Notes under the pieces: generated by a model | The model's database searches: none | Told to the model about the DNA's origin: nothing | The model's input: the letters and a program-made list of their open reading frames with translations, nothing else | NCBI GenBank assembly: GCA_029817715.1 | Contig: JARUPY010000176.1 | Location: 62,001 to 126,000 of the forward strand | Length of the DNA: 64,000 bases | Direction of reading: 5' to 3' | DNA from: Melastoma dodecandrum | Lineage: Eukaryota > Streptophyta > Magnoliopsida > Myrtales > Melastomataceae | Translations under genes and position numbers: made by a program | Shown here: one piece after another, positions 18,272 to 27,260 of the stretch | Layout of the letters: the number at the start of each line of letters is the position of its first letter | Position numbering within the stretch: position 1 is the first letter of the stretch

Positions 18272-18790
18272 TTACGCGTGCACGGCCTTCGCCAGTTCCG
18301 CCTTCGACATCTTCGAGCGGCCCGAAATAACCTGGGCCCTGGCCTTCTTCATCAGCTCGGCCTTGGTCGGCTCCTTCTTGTCCGACTTGGTGCTCTCCTT
18401 GCGGGCCTTGGCCGACTTCTCGGCCGCCGCCTTTGGCTGCTTCGAGAACTGCTTGCCCTTCTTCGAATCGGCCCGCTTCTTGGCGGTCGAGTCGGCGTAT
18501 TCCTTGTCGGTCAGGCTCTCGCGGGCCTTCTTCGGCAGGTAGCGCTCGCCGGTCTTGCCGCTCGCCTTGCCCGACTTCGTGTCCCACTCCTCGTCGGTCC
18601 ACTGCTTGAGGTGGTTGTCGTCCGACTTCTTGCCCGCGTAGCCGCCGCCTTCCTTCTTGTATTCGGCAGTGGCCATCTGCGCCTTGCGGGCCGACCACTG
18701 GCCCGGCTTGCCGCCCTTGTCGGACTTTGTGACGTCCTTCTTCACCTTCTCCCAGAGCTTGGGATCGGTCTTCTTCGCGGTTCCGGCCAT
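18272..18790 (-). CDS. Lys-rich small basic protein (DUF5872-like)
   Basis: 172 residues from ATG 18790, preceded by the strong ribosome-binding site AAGGAGA. The body is lysine-rich and repetitive: [38 protein letters not shown], then Lys/Ala/Ser-rich linker sequence. The C-terminus ([12 protein letters not shown] ... [12 protein letters not shown]) resembles a short Rho_N/SAP-type helix-extended element. It looks like a nucleic-acid-binding or nucleoid protein; experimental function unknown to me. Confidence 0.75.
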   Translation of the reverse strand: MAGTAKKTDPKLWEKVKKDVTKSDKGGKPGQWSARKAQMATAEYKKEGGGYAGKKSDDNHLKQWTDEEWDTKSGKASGKTGERYLPKKARESLTDKEYADSTAKKRADSKKGKQFSKQPKAAAEKSAKARKESTKSDKKEPTKAELMKKARAQVISGRSKMSKAELAKAVHA

Positions 18791-18985
18791 CGTCTCATCT
18801 CCTTCACATTGCCATGCAATTGGGCCGTCAAAGCGGAGACTCCCCGGGTGTTCCCGCGACCGATCGGCCGCCTGTGGATGACAGGGGTGCCGCAAGGGGG
18901 GCCGAGGGACGTTGACAGGGGCCGCGCGCTTCCCCCACCTGCGCGGCGACGGGCCGGACTCTCCCATCCGGCACGCGGGGCGAGC

Positions 18986-19932
18986 ATGGCGAGCTCAGAC
19001 GGGACGGCACGGCCGAGCGTGTTCATCGACGGCGAGGCGGGGACCACCGGCCTCGGTATCCGCGAGCGCCTGGAGCGCGAGGGGCGCGTGCGCCTCGTGA
19101 GCATCGCCCCCGAGCACCGCAAGGACCCGGCGGCCAAGCGGGACCTGCTGGCGCAGGTGGACCTGGTGGTGCTGTGCCTGCCGGACGCGGCGGCCAAGGA
19201 GAGCGTCGCGCTCGCCGATGGACTTCCGGGCGGCGGCCAAAAATCCTCGACGCCAGCACCGCCCACCGGGTGTCGCCCGGCTGGACCTACGGCTTCCCGG
19301 AGATGGCCCCCGGCCAGGCCGAGGCGGTGGCGAAGGCGCGGCGGGGCGCCAATCCCGGCTGCTACCCGACCGGCGGCAGCGCCCTGTTGCGCCCCCTCGT
19401 GGAGGCGGGGCTGATCCCGGCCGATCACCCGATCAGCCTCAACGCGGTCAGCGGCTACAGCGGCGGCGGCAAGGGCATGATCGAGGATTACGAGGCGGGC
19501 CGCGCCCCGCCCTTCATCCTCTACGGCCTCGGCTTCGCCCACAAGCACCTGCCCGAATTGCAGGTCTATAGCGGCCTCGCCCGCCGCCCAATCTTCACGC
19601 CCTCCGTGGGCAATTTCCGGCAGGGCATGCTGGTGAGCATCCCGCTGCATCTCGAGACCCTGCCGGGCCGCCCGCAGGCGACCGACCTCGAAGCGGCCCT
19701 GTCCGACTGGTACGGGGGCCATCCGCTGGTGCAGGTCGTGCAGGGCGCGGCCACCGGCGCCCACCAGGAGAAGATCGAGCCCGAGGCCCTCAACGACACC
19801 GACCGGCTGGAACTGCGGGTCTTCGGCTCGGCCGAGCACGGACAGGCGGTTCTGGTCGCCCGCCTCGACAACCTCGGCAAGGGCGCCTCCGGCGCGGCGG
19901 TGCAGAACCTGTCGCTGATGCTGGGATTGTAG
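18986..19932 (+). pseudogene. argC: N-acetyl-gamma-glutamyl-phosphate reductase (type 2), one frameshift
   Basis: Third step of arginine biosynthesis: NADPH-dependent reduction of N-acetylglutamyl phosphate. From ATG 18986 the frame reads [17 protein letters not shown] (NADP loop) and [19 protein letters not shown], then breaks near 19236-19243 where one base is missing in GGCCAAAAATCC. The downstream frame continues [30 protein letters not shown] (catalytic Cys), SGYSGGGKGMIEDYE and RPIFTPSVGNFRQGML to the stop. The total of about 315 codons matches the short type-2 ArgC. All catalytic motifs are present, so a base-calling error is the likely explanation. Confidence 0.88.
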
Positions 19933-19939
19933 GAGGTTT

Positions 19940-20036
19940 CCAAAGGACCGAGTCCTCTGGCGGGTGCGGGGCGGAGCCCTGCGCCTCCCAGGGGCTTAGC
20001 CCCTGGACCCCACCAAAGGACTCGTCCTTTGGGATC
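19940..20036. repeat. GC-rich intergenic palindromic repeat, copy 2 (divergent)
   Basis: Lies between argC and qor. It contains CCAAAGGACCGAGTCCTCTGG, GCGGGGCGGAGCCCTGCG, CCAGGGGCTTAGCCCCTGG and CCAAAGGACTCGTCCTTTGG hairpins in a row, the same arrangement as copy 1 but with different arm sequences. Confidence 0.7.
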
Positions 20037-20114
20037 CTTGATTTTGCGTTTGCATCCCGCCCCGCCCGGTCTATCTCGCTGCGAGGGCGGGGCGGGACTT
20101 CACGGGAGAGAACG

Positions 20115-21092
20115 ATGCCGAAGGCGATCCGGGTCTACGAGTACGGCGGCCCCGAGGTGATGAAGCTGGAGGACGTGCCCCTGGCCGAGCCGGGCGCGGG
20201 CCAGATCCGGGTTCGTCAGGAGGCGATCGGCGTCAACTTCATCGACATCTACTTCCGCTCCGGCGCCTACAAGTCCCCGCACATGCCCTTCACCCCCGGC
20301 AAGGAGGGCGCGGGCACCGTGACCGCCGTGGGCGAGGGCGTGAGCCAGTTCAAGGTCGGCGACCGGGTGGCCTACGGCTCCGTGGCCGACGGCTGCTATG
20401 CCGAGGAGCCGGTGATCGCCGCCTCCGCCGCCGTGCCGATGCCGGACGGGATCGACGCGCAGACCGCCGCCGCGATGATGCTCAAGGGCCTCACCGCCGA
20501 GTACCTCCTGCACCGCACCTACAAGGTGAAGCCCGGCGACACGATCCTGTGGCACGCGGCGGCCGGCGGCGTCGGCCTCATCGCCTGCCAATGGGCCAAG
20601 CATCTCGGCGCCACGGTGATCGGCACCGCCGGCAGCGAGGAGAAGGCGGAGCTCGCGCGGGCGAACGGCTGCGATCACGTCATCCTCTACCGCAGCGAGG
20701 ACGTGGCCAAGCGCGTGCGCGAGCTGACCAACGGCAAGGGTGTGCCGGTGGTCTATGACGGCGTCGGCCAAGCGACCCTGATGGGCTCGCTGGACAGCCT
20801 CGCCCCCACGGGCCTGCTCGCGAGCTTCGGCTCGGCATCGGGCCCGATCAACGGGCTCGACCTCGGCCTGCTCGCGGCCAAGGGCTCGCTGTTCGTCACC
20901 CGGCCGACGCTCGCCACCTTCGCCAGCCAGCGCCCGGTGCTGGAGGAGGCGGCGGCCAACCTGTTCGGCGCCGTGCGCTCGGGTGCGGTGAAGATCGCCG
21001 TCAACGCCGTGCGGCCGCTCTCCGAGGCGGTGGAGGTCCACCGCGATCTCGCCGGCCGCGAGACCACCGGCTCCACCGTCATGGTGCCGTAA
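20115..21092 (+). CDS. qor: NADPH:quinone oxidoreductase (zinc-less MDR family)
   Basis: 325 residues. The N-terminal GroES-like domain includes GVNFIDIYFRSGAYK and PFTPGKEGAGTVTAVGEGV. The Rossmann domain has the AAAGGVGLIACQWAKHLGA NADPH motif. Catalytic zinc Cys ligands of alcohol dehydrogenases are absent, as in QorA. It probably reduces quinones with NADPH. GAGAGAACG precedes the ATG. The next gene begins 10 bases downstream. Confidence 0.92.
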   Translation: MPKAIRVYEYGGPEVMKLEDVPLAEPGAGQIRVRQEAIGVNFIDIYFRSGAYKSPHMPFTPGKEGAGTVTAVGEGVSQFKVGDRVAYGSVADGCYAEEPVIAASAAVPMPDGIDAQTAAAMMLKGLTAEYLLHRTYKVKPGDTILWHAAAGGVGLIACQWAKHLGATVIGTAGSEEKAELARANGCDHVILYRSEDVAKRVRELTNGKGVPVVYDGVGQATLMGSLDSLAPTGLLASFGSASGPINGLDLGLLAAKGSLFVTRPTLATFASQRPVLEEAAANLFGAVRSGAVKIAVNAVRPLSEAVEVHRDLAGRETTGSTVMVP

Positions 21093-21102
21093 GGCCGATC
21101 CG

Positions 21103-21741
21103 GTGACTCCAGGCCCCGCCGACCTGCTCCTGATCGTCGATGTGCAGGTCGACTTCCTCCCCGGCGGGGCCCTCCCGGTGCCGGACGGCGACGCCGTCGT
21201 CCGGCCGATCAACGGCTTGCAGACCCGGTTCCACCACGTCGCCCTGACCCAGGATTGGCATCCGCCGGGGCACGTCTCCTTCGCCACGAGCCATCCCGGC
21301 CGGGCGCCCTTCGAGACGATCCGGCTCGCCCAGGGCGAACAGGCCCTGTGGCCGGACCATTGCGTGCAGGGAAGCCCGGGCGCGGCCTTCGCGCCGGGGC
21401 TAGAGACCGACCGCGCGGCCCTCGTCGTCCGCAAGGGCCTGCAACCCGGCACCGACAGCTACTCCGCCTTCCTGGAGGCCGACCGGACGACCCGCACCGG
21501 CCTCGCCGGGGCCTTGGCCGAACGCGGCATCCGGCGGGTGGTCCTGTGCGGCCTGGCCACGGATTTCTGCGTGCTGTGGAGCGCCCTCGATGCAAGGGAG
21601 GCCGGCTTCGCGGTTTTGGTGGTGGAGGATGCGGTGGCGGGCATCGACGTCCCTTCGTCGGCGGGCGGCTCCGTCGCGGCGGCCTGGGCGCGGATGGAGG
21701 CCGCCGGGATCGGGCGGATCAGGACGGCCGACCTCGTCTGA
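21103..21741 (+). CDS. pncA: nicotinamidase
   Basis: 212 residues, GTG start 11 bases after the qor stop. Hydrolyses nicotinamide to nicotinate for NAD salvage. Catalytic triad elements are seen: Asp in LLIVDVQVDFLPGGALPVPD, Lys in VVRKGLQPGTDSYSAF and Cys in VVLCGLATDFCVLWSALDA. Metal-binding residues lie in TQDWHPPGHVSF. Placement behind an NADPH-using reductase may reflect a shared NAD(P) theme, or chance. Confidence 0.93.
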   Translation: MTPGPADLLLIVDVQVDFLPGGALPVPDGDAVVRPINGLQTRFHHVALTQDWHPPGHVSFATSHPGRAPFETIRLAQGEQALWPDHCVQGSPGAAFAPGLETDRAALVVRKGLQPGTDSYSAFLEADRTTRTGLAGALAERGIRRVVLCGLATDFCVLWSALDAREAGFAVLVVEDAVAGIDVPSSAGGSVAAAWARMEAAGIGRIRTADLV

Positions 21742-21811
21742 AGGGGCCAACGGCCGCAGGCCCGGGACCGGAGGCCTTTCCCGGCGTTGCCCCCGTTCAT
21801 CAGGAGGCAGC

Positions 21812-22012
21812 ATGTCCAACAAGCAACCCAAGACGACCACGCCCACCGACGCGGACCTCAAGGGCAACCCGGGGATCGGCACCTCGAAGGGCATGGCCGG
21901 GGCGGACCCGGAAGAGCTGGAGCTGGATTCCACCTTCGAGGGCGACGTCGAGAACGAGACGACGCCGGAGGGCGGCGTCGATCCCAACCACCGGCCGCGC
22001 AAGAACAAGTAG
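21812..22012 (+). CDS. small acidic hypothetical protein
   Basis: 66 residues from ATG 21812 with a textbook AGGAGG at 21802-21807. Highly hydrophilic and probably disordered: NPGIGTSKGMAGADPEEL, DVENETTPEGGVDPNHRP. No known domain. The hairpin GGGGGAGG/CCTCCCCC at 22023-22043 just past the stop may end the transcript, although no T-run follows. Confidence 0.7.
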   Translation: MSNKQPKTTTPTDADLKGNPGIGTSKGMAGADPEELELDSTFEGDVENETTPEGGVDPNHRPRKNK

Positions 22013-22105
22013 GAGCAGGGCAGGGGGAGGAAGGTCCTCCCCCACAGTCTAGAGCGTGTTCTCGTCCCAGCACGACGCAGACCGACGCCAGGTCCGTAAA
22101 ACGAT

Positions 22106-23188
22106 TTAAAGGCCCAGCCCGAGTTGGGCCGGCTCCTCGGCCTCGTCCGCCGCGAATCCCGAGAGCGAGATGCCGATCAGCCGGGCCGTCCGCCGGAGCG
22201 GCAGCAGCCCCCGCAGCAGGTCGAGCCCGATCCGCTCCAGGCTCTCCCGGTCGGGGACCGGCGCCGCCAGGGAGCGGGCGCGGGTGACGAGGGAAAAATC
22301 CGAGAATTTGAGCTTCAGCGTCACGGTGCGTCCGCGCATGGCCTTCGCCTCGGCGCCACGCCAGACCTTGTCCACCATCGGCGCCAGGCGCTCGGCGAGC
22401 ACCGCGTAGGCGGCGGTGTCGTCGGAGAAAGTGGTCTCGGCGCCGATGGACTTGCGGATGCGGTGCGCCCGCACGGGCCGCTCGTCGATGCCCCTGGCCA
22501 CGGCGTGATAGTAGCTGCTGGACGAGCCGAAGGTCTCCTTCAGCCGCTCCAGGCTCCAGGCACGGAGATCCGCGCCGGTCTCGATGCCGAGACGCTTCAT
22601 CTTCGCCTCGGTCACCGGCCCGACGCCGTGGAAGCGCCCGATGGGCAGCTCCGCCACGAAATCCGGCCCCATCGCCGGGGTGATGACGAACAGGGCGTCG
22701 GGCTTGCGGTGGTCCGAGGCGAACTTGGCCAGGAACTTGTTGTAGGAAACCCCGGCCGAGGCCACGAGACCGGTCCGTTCCAGGATCTCGGCCCGGATCG
22801 CCTTCGCGACGGCCGTCGCGGTGGGCAATCCCAGGAGATTCTCGGTGACGTCGAGATAGGCCTCGTCCAGGGCCACCGGCTCGATGACCTCGGTGTGCCG
22901 GGCGAAGATGGCGCGGATCTCCTCGGAGACCGCCCGGTAGGCCTCGAAGCGCGGCTTCACGAAGACGAGGTCCGGGCAGAGCCGCCGCGCGGTCGCCGCC
23001 GGCATGGCCGAGCGCACGCCGAAGGGCCGCGCCTCGTAGCTCGCGGCCATGACGACGCCCCGCTCCCGCGAGCCGCCCACCGCCAGGGGCTTGCCGCGTA
23101 AGGCGGGGTCGTCGCGCTGCTCCACGGAGGCGTAGAACGCATCCATGTCGATATGGATGATCTTCCGGAGGGCGACCTCCGCCTGCAT
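22106..23188 (-). CDS. dinB: DNA polymerase IV (Y-family)
   Basis: 360 residues from ATG 23188; a TTG at 23227 would add 13. Translesion polymerase. Catalytic carboxylates are in HIDMDAFYASVEQRDD and ALDEAYLDVTE, with the steric-gate region beside them. The helix-hairpin-helix GVGPVTEAKMKRLGIETGAD and a little-finger domain follow. The C-terminal QLGLGL is a beta-clamp binding motif. Normal length for DinB. Confidence 0.95.
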   Translation of the reverse strand: MQAEVALRKIIHIDMDAFYASVEQRDDPALRGKPLAVGGSRERGVVMAASYEARPFGVRSAMPAATARRLCPDLVFVKPRFEAYRAVSEEIRAIFARHTEVIEPVALDEAYLDVTENLLGLPTATAVAKAIRAEILERTGLVASAGVSYNKFLAKFASDHRKPDALFVITPAMGPDFVAELPIGRFHGVGPVTEAKMKRLGIETGADLRAWSLERLKETFGSSSSYYHAVARGIDERPVRAHRIRKSIGAETTFSDDTAAYAVLAERLAPMVDKVWRGAEAKAMRGRTVTLKLKFSDFSLVTRARSLAAPVPDRESLERIGLDLLRGLLPLRRTARLIGISLSGFAADEAEEPAQLGLGL

Positions 23189-23229
23189 CGCTTCGGCCTC
23201 GGATGTTCCCGGTCCGTTCAATGGCAAGG

Positions 23230-23687
23230 GGAGGGGAGGCGGGTCAAGCCGAAGGGGGTGATTCGCTCAGGCTGCACGCTCCAGTCCCCAGCGTATTCCG
23301 GCTTTCGCGCGCAGGATGCGGCGAGCAAGATTTTCGGTGAATGGCGTCGCGCCGAGAGCCGCCCTGAGGCCGGCCCCTGGTTGAGGGGTCATGACCGGGA
23401 TGCGAAGCAGGCGACGTGATCGTGCGGACACGCCAGGGTGTGCACAGGCCCCGTGCCCGGTCAGCCGCCGGGCGCCTGCGGGCGACGGCCTCGCTCGGTC
23501 ACTGAAGGAGCACGATGATGATGTGGTTCGTTCCACGCATCCGCGTGTGTGTGATGTTCCGCCGAGTGCGGGGGACCAGCTGGCACCTGGTCCTCCGCGT
23601 CTCGCTTGGCTGAGCTCAGTCACACGGGCCGGGCGGTCGAAAGGCCGCCCGGCCACTCCCGAAAGATCGCGCCGTCCAGCCCGCGGG
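23230..23687. other. intergenic region with a possible 41-codon ORF
   Basis: About 460 bases between dinB and the DoxX-like gene. On the minus strand an ATG at about 23392 opens a short frame ending at 23267 (MTPQPGAGLRAALGATPF ... IRWGLERAA). It has no ribosome-binding site I can point to and may be spurious. No RNA or promoter is recognised. Confidence 0.3.
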
Positions 23688-24125
23688 TCAAGATGGTCGG
23701 CCCCGATCCCTGATGGACCGGAACGGCCAGTCGATCAGCCCGCCGGCCCAGAGGGCCGCCCAGACGAAGACCGGCTGAAACGCGAGCCGCGGCCCGTGAT
23801 ACCACCAGGAATCCGGGATGCCCGCGACGTGGATGTGCTCGAAGGCGTGCTTGAGGTTCGCCGGGTAGACGCAGATCGCATAGAGCGCGAGGCCGATGGC
23901 CGCCGCCTTCCGGGTCGCCGGGATCTGGAGGCCCAGCGCCCCGGCCAGCTCGCACAGGCCCGTCGCCTGGATGACGAGGCGGGGCTGCGGCACCCAGTCG
24001 GGCATGAGCGGCAGCATCGCGTCGGTGGCGACGAGGTGCACGACCCCGATGAAGGCGTAGACCCCCGCCAGGATCCAGCGGAGGGCGACCCGGCCCCGTC
24101 CGTCTCGCGCGCGATTGTCGTTCAC
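23688..24125 (-). CDS. DoxX-like membrane protein
   Basis: 145 residues from a GTG at 24125 that overlaps the stop of the upstream aminotransferase in GTGA. Four hydrophobic segments: ALRWILAGVYAFIGVVHL, a loop with MPDWVPQPRLVIQATGLCEL, AAAIGLALYAICVYP and QPVFVWAALWAGGLIDWPF. The pattern matches the DoxX/DoxD-like family. Its link to folate synthesis genes upstream is by position only. Confidence 0.75.
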   Translation of the reverse strand: MNDNRARDGRGRVALRWILAGVYAFIGVVHLVATDAMLPLMPDWVPQPRLVIQATGLCELAGALGLQIPATRKAAAIGLALYAICVYPANLKHAFEHIHVAGIPDSWWYHGPRLAFQPVFVWAALWAGGLIDWPFRSIRDRGRPS

Positions 24126-24973
24126 GCGACCTCCTCGGGCGGGACGCCGCAGGCTTGCGCCACCGCCCCGCGCACCGCCTCCCGCAGGATCGGGAAGGCC
24201 GGATGGTGGGCGCTGTCGTAGGCGGTCTCGCCCAGGGCCGTCACCGGGGCGAGGAGGCGCAGGGAGTTCGTGACGAACACGGCCCTTGCCCGCCGCACGT
24301 CGTCCGGCGTCAGGGAGCGCTCCTCGATGGCCAGCCCGCAAGTCGGGGCCAGGGCCAGGAGCTGCGCCCGGATGATGCCGGGGAGGATTCCGTCGCTGAG
24401 GGGTGGGGTGAGGACGGAAGCGCCCCTCACACAAAACACATTCCCCGTGCCCGCGCAGGCGATCCGCCCGCGCGTGTTGCAAAACAGCGCCTCGTCGAGC
24501 CCGTCCCGCGCCGCCTCGCCGGCCGCGATCACGGCGTCGAGGTAGCCCAGTGTCTTCAGCCGTGCGGCCGGGGAGGTGTCGTTGCGGGCGATGGCGGTCG
24601 GCCGCAGCCGCAGGGGCGCGAAGGCGATGGCCCGCCCGGTCGGGGCGGCGGTGACGAACAGGGTCGCGCACGGCAGGTCCGGCGGCTTGAGACCCCGCGG
24701 GCCCGCCCCACGGGTGAGCGTGGTGCGGATCGCCAGCCGCGGCCCGCGCTCGGCGATCTCGCGCATCGCGCCCCGGATCGTGTCCGGATCGGCGGGGATG
24801 CCGAGGCTGTCGGCCGAGGCGACGAGGCGATCGATATGCTCCGCCTCGAAGGCGATCCGCCCGCCGATGGACAAGGCGGTGTCGAACAGCCCATCGCCGA
24901 GGGTGAGCCCCCGGTCGGCATGGTCGAAGGGCGCCGTCGTGCCCTCCTGCACACGCCCGTCACGCCACAGCAT
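24122..24973 (-). CDS. pabC: aminotransferase class IV, probable 4-amino-4-deoxychorismate lyase
   Basis: 283 residues. PLP enzyme of fold IV: N-terminal DRGLTLGDGLFDTALSIGGR, catalytic Lys in RLKTLGYLDAVIA, and phosphate-binding NTRGRIACAGTGNVF. Adjacent to pabA and pabB, so conversion of aminodeoxychorismate to p-aminobenzoate and pyruvate is the best call. D-amino-acid or branched-chain aminotransferase activity cannot be excluded from motifs alone. Its start overlaps the pabA end by 14 bases. Confidence 0.85.
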   Translation of the reverse strand: MLWRDGRVQEGTTAPFDHADRGLTLGDGLFDTALSIGGRIAFEAEHIDRLVASADSLGIPADPDTIRGAMREIAERGPRLAIRTTLTRGAGPRGLKPPDLPCATLFVTAAPTGRAIAFAPLRLRPTAIARNDTSPAARLKTLGYLDAVIAAGEAARDGLDEALFCNTRGRIACAGTGNVFCVRGASVLTPPLSDGILPGIIRAQLLALAPTCGLAIEERSLTPDDVRRARAVFVTNSLRLLAPVTALGETAYDSAHHPAFPILREAVRGAVAQACGVPPEEVA

Positions 24974-25565
24974 CGCGTGCTCCCTGCCGCCATGCGCGGG
25001 CCAGATCGAGGAAGTTGGCGAACAGGGCGTGGCCGTTCTCGGTCAGCACTGATTCAGGGTGGAACTGTACGCCGTAGGTGGGATGCCGCCGATGGGAGAG
25101 GGCCATCACCTCGCCCTCGCCGGAGAGGGCATCGACGGTGAGGTGGTCCGCCATGCCGGGTTCCGGCGTCACGACGAGGGAGTGGTAGCGCCCCACCGGC
25201 ATCGGCGCGGGCAGGCCGGCGAAGAGGCGCCGGCCGTCGTGGGCGATGGGCGTCGCCTGGCCGTGGAGCGGCTTCGACGCCCGCTCGACCTTGCCGCCGA
25301 AGGCTGCGCCGATGGCCTGGTGGCCGAGGCAGACGCCGAGGATCGGCAGGCTGCCGGACAAGTCCCGGATCGCCGGCAGGGACACCCCCGCCTCGGCGGG
25401 GGTGCAGGGGCCCGGCGAGATCACCAGGGCCTCGGGGGCGAGCGCCCGGATGCCGGCGACGTCGAGGGCGTCGTTGCGCACGACGCGGACCTCCTGGCCC
25501 AGCTCCTCGAAGTAGCGGACGACGTTGAAGACGAAGGAATCGTAGTTGTCGAGGACGAGGATCAT
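24960..25565 (-). CDS. pabA: aminodeoxychorismate/anthranilate synthase glutamine amidotransferase
   Basis: 201 residues, a class I glutamine amidotransferase. MILVLDNYDSFVFNVVRYF, oxyanion loop SPGPCTPAEAG, nucleophile Cys in LPILGVCLGHQAIG, and the His/Glu pair in YGVQFHPESVLTENG. It delivers ammonia to PabB. The neighbouring pabB and pabC genes favour the folate rather than the tryptophan role; many bacteria use one subunit for both. Confidence 0.92.
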   Translation of the reverse strand: MILVLDNYDSFVFNVVRYFEELGQEVRVVRNDALDVAGIRALAPEALVISPGPCTPAEAGVSLPAIRDLSGSLPILGVCLGHQAIGAAFGGKVERASKPLHGQATPIAHDGRRLFAGLPAPMPVGRYHSLVVTPEPGMADHLTVDALSGEGEVMALSHRRHPTYGVQFHPESVLTENGHALFANFLDLARAWRQGARDAVA

Positions 25566-25575
25566 GGGGCACCCC

Positions 25576-25668
25576 CGTCCTTGCGAGCGGCGCGAGGCAA
25601 CCCAGGGATCCGCGACGTCCGGCAGCGTCCCGCTGCCCTGGATCGCTTCGCTGCGCTCGCGGTGACGG
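25576..25668. repeat. intergenic inverted repeat of second family, between pabB and pabA
   Basis: Begins CGTCCTTGCGAGCGG and ends CGCTTCGCTGCGCTCGCGGTGACG; the outer parts are roughly complementary (TTGCGAGCG...CGCTCGCGGTGA). A related element occupies 63371-63463. Such elements are common between alphaproteobacterial genes. The one here separates two genes otherwise expected to be tightly coupled. Confidence 0.6.
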
Positions 25669-25680
25669 CGTCAGAGGGGA

Positions 25681-27051
25681 TCATCGGAACGCCTCGAAGA
25701 CCCGCTCGGCCTTGGCCAGCGTCTCGTCGTATTCCGGCCCCGGCTCGGAGAGGAGGGTGACGCCGCCGCCCGCCTGGAGCACGGCCGTCCTCTCGTTCAT
25801 GAACACCGTGCGGATGGCGATGGAGGTGTCGAGGTCGCCATCGAAGCCGATCCGGCCGATGGCGCCGCAATAGATCTCGCGGGCGTCGCCCTCGATCTCG
25901 CTGATGATGTCCATGGCGCGGATCTTCGGCGCCCCGGTGATCGAGCCCCCCGGAAACGTCTTCTCCAAGAGATCGAGCCCGTCGAGCCCGTCGCGCAGGG
26001 TGCCGGTGACCACCGAGACGAGATGGTGGACGCCGGCATAGGTCTCAAGCCCGCACAGCACCGGCACCGCGACGCTGCCGGGCGCGCAGACCCGCGACAG
26101 GTCGTTGCGAAGTAGATCGACGATCATCAGGTTCTCGGCCCGGTCCTTGGCGGAGGCGGCGAGGCCCTCGGCCGCCTCCCGGTCCTCCGCCGGATCGGGG
26201 CGACGCTTGGCGGTCCCCTTGATCGGCCGGGTCTCGACATGGCGCCCGTCGAGCCGCACGAACCGTTCCGGTGAGGAGGAGGCCACCGTCAGCCCCTCGA
26301 ATTCCTGATAGGCACCGAAGGTGGCGGGGTTGGTCCCGCGCAGGCGCCGGTAGAGGGCGAAGGGATCGAACCCCGCCGGCAGGTCCGCCGTGAAGCGCTG
26401 GGCGATGTTCGCCTGATAGATGTCGCCCGCGCGGATGTAGTGTTTGACGGTTTCGACCGCCGCCTCGTAACTCCCGCGAGAGAAGTTCGACCGCCAGGCG
26501 AGGGGGGCGCCGGCCGGAGCGGGACCGGGCGGGGGCGCGTCGCGCAGCAGGTCGGCGAACTGCGCCAGCCGGGCCTTCGCCCGCGCCGCGCGGGGTCCCG
26601 GTTCGGTCTCGGGGAAGCCGGTCGAGAGCAGGGTCGCGGTGCCGGCCGCGTGATCGAGGGCGAGCACCGTGTCGTAGAAGTCGAGGGCGATGTCGTCGGT
26701 CAGCCCGGCGCGGCGGGCGGGGGGCGTCACCCGTTCCAGGGAGGCGCCGCACTCGTAGGCGATGTAGCCGATGGCCCCGCCGGGGAAGGGATGGGCCGGA
26801 TCGGCCGGCAGGTGGTAGGGGGCGAGGCAGGCGCGCAGGGCCTCGAACGGCCCGCCGGGGACGGGGCGCCCGTCGAGGGTGGCTTGCCCGTCGCGAAAGC
26901 GGAACCGGGCGAAGGGATCGGCGGCCACCACCGAGAGCCGGCCCAGGGCATCGTGACGCATGGCGCTGTCGAGGAGGGCGAGGCCCGGCAGGACGCGCAG
27001 CCGCGCGGCGGCGGCGATCGCATCGAGGGAGGGCAGGTCGCAAGACCACAT
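25681..27051 (-). CDS. pabB: aminodeoxychorismate synthase component I
   Basis: 456 residues, chorismate-binding family. The N-terminal region (MWSCDLPSLDAIAAAARL, IGYIAYECGASLER) precedes the catalytic domain, which has IRAGDIYQANIAQRF, PERFVRLDGRHVETRPIKGT (Lys of PIKGT is a PabB signature), LLRNDLSRVC and GGSITGAPKIRAMDIISEIE. With PabA it makes 4-amino-4-deoxychorismate for folate. Confidence 0.93.
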   Translation of the reverse strand: MWSCDLPSLDAIAAAARLRVLPGLALLDSAMRHDALGRLSVVAADPFARFRFRDGQATLDGRPVPGGPFEALRACLAPYHLPADPAHPFPGGAIGYIAYECGASLERVTPPARRAGLTDDIALDFYDTVLALDHAAGTATLLSTGFPETEPGPRAARAKARLAQFADLLRDAPPPGPAPAGAPLAWRSNFSRGSYEAAVETVKHYIRAGDIYQANIAQRFTADLPAGFDPFALYRRLRGTNPATFGAYQEFEGLTVASSSPERFVRLDGRHVETRPIKGTAKRRPDPAEDREAAEGLAASAKDRAENLMIVDLLRNDLSRVCAPGSVAVPVLCGLETYAGVHHLVSVVTGTLRDGLDGLDLLEKTFPGGSITGAPKIRAMDIISEIEGDAREIYCGAIGRIGFDGDLDTSIAIRTVFMNERTAVLQAGGGVTLLSEPGPEYDETLAKAERVFEAFR

Positions 27052-27260
27052 GAACCGAGCTCAAGCCTTGGTGTCGCGGCGGCAAGCGGACGCCCTCGCA
27101 CAGGCGATGCCGCGGGGGAAGGGCGGGCCGCTGCGTGGCCTCAAACCGGCAGGCTCGCGCTGGCGGCCCTGATCCGCTATATCGGTGCCGATCCCGAAGA
27201 CTGCCAGCGTCCTCGATGCGCCCCAGCGGCGCGGGCGCCGCCGCATCCGATGCCGACCCC

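Noticed and set aside
24960..25565. TrpG of tryptophan synthesis
   Set aside because: Motifs cannot separate TrpG from PabA, but pabB and a pabC-like gene flank it and no trp genes are nearby.
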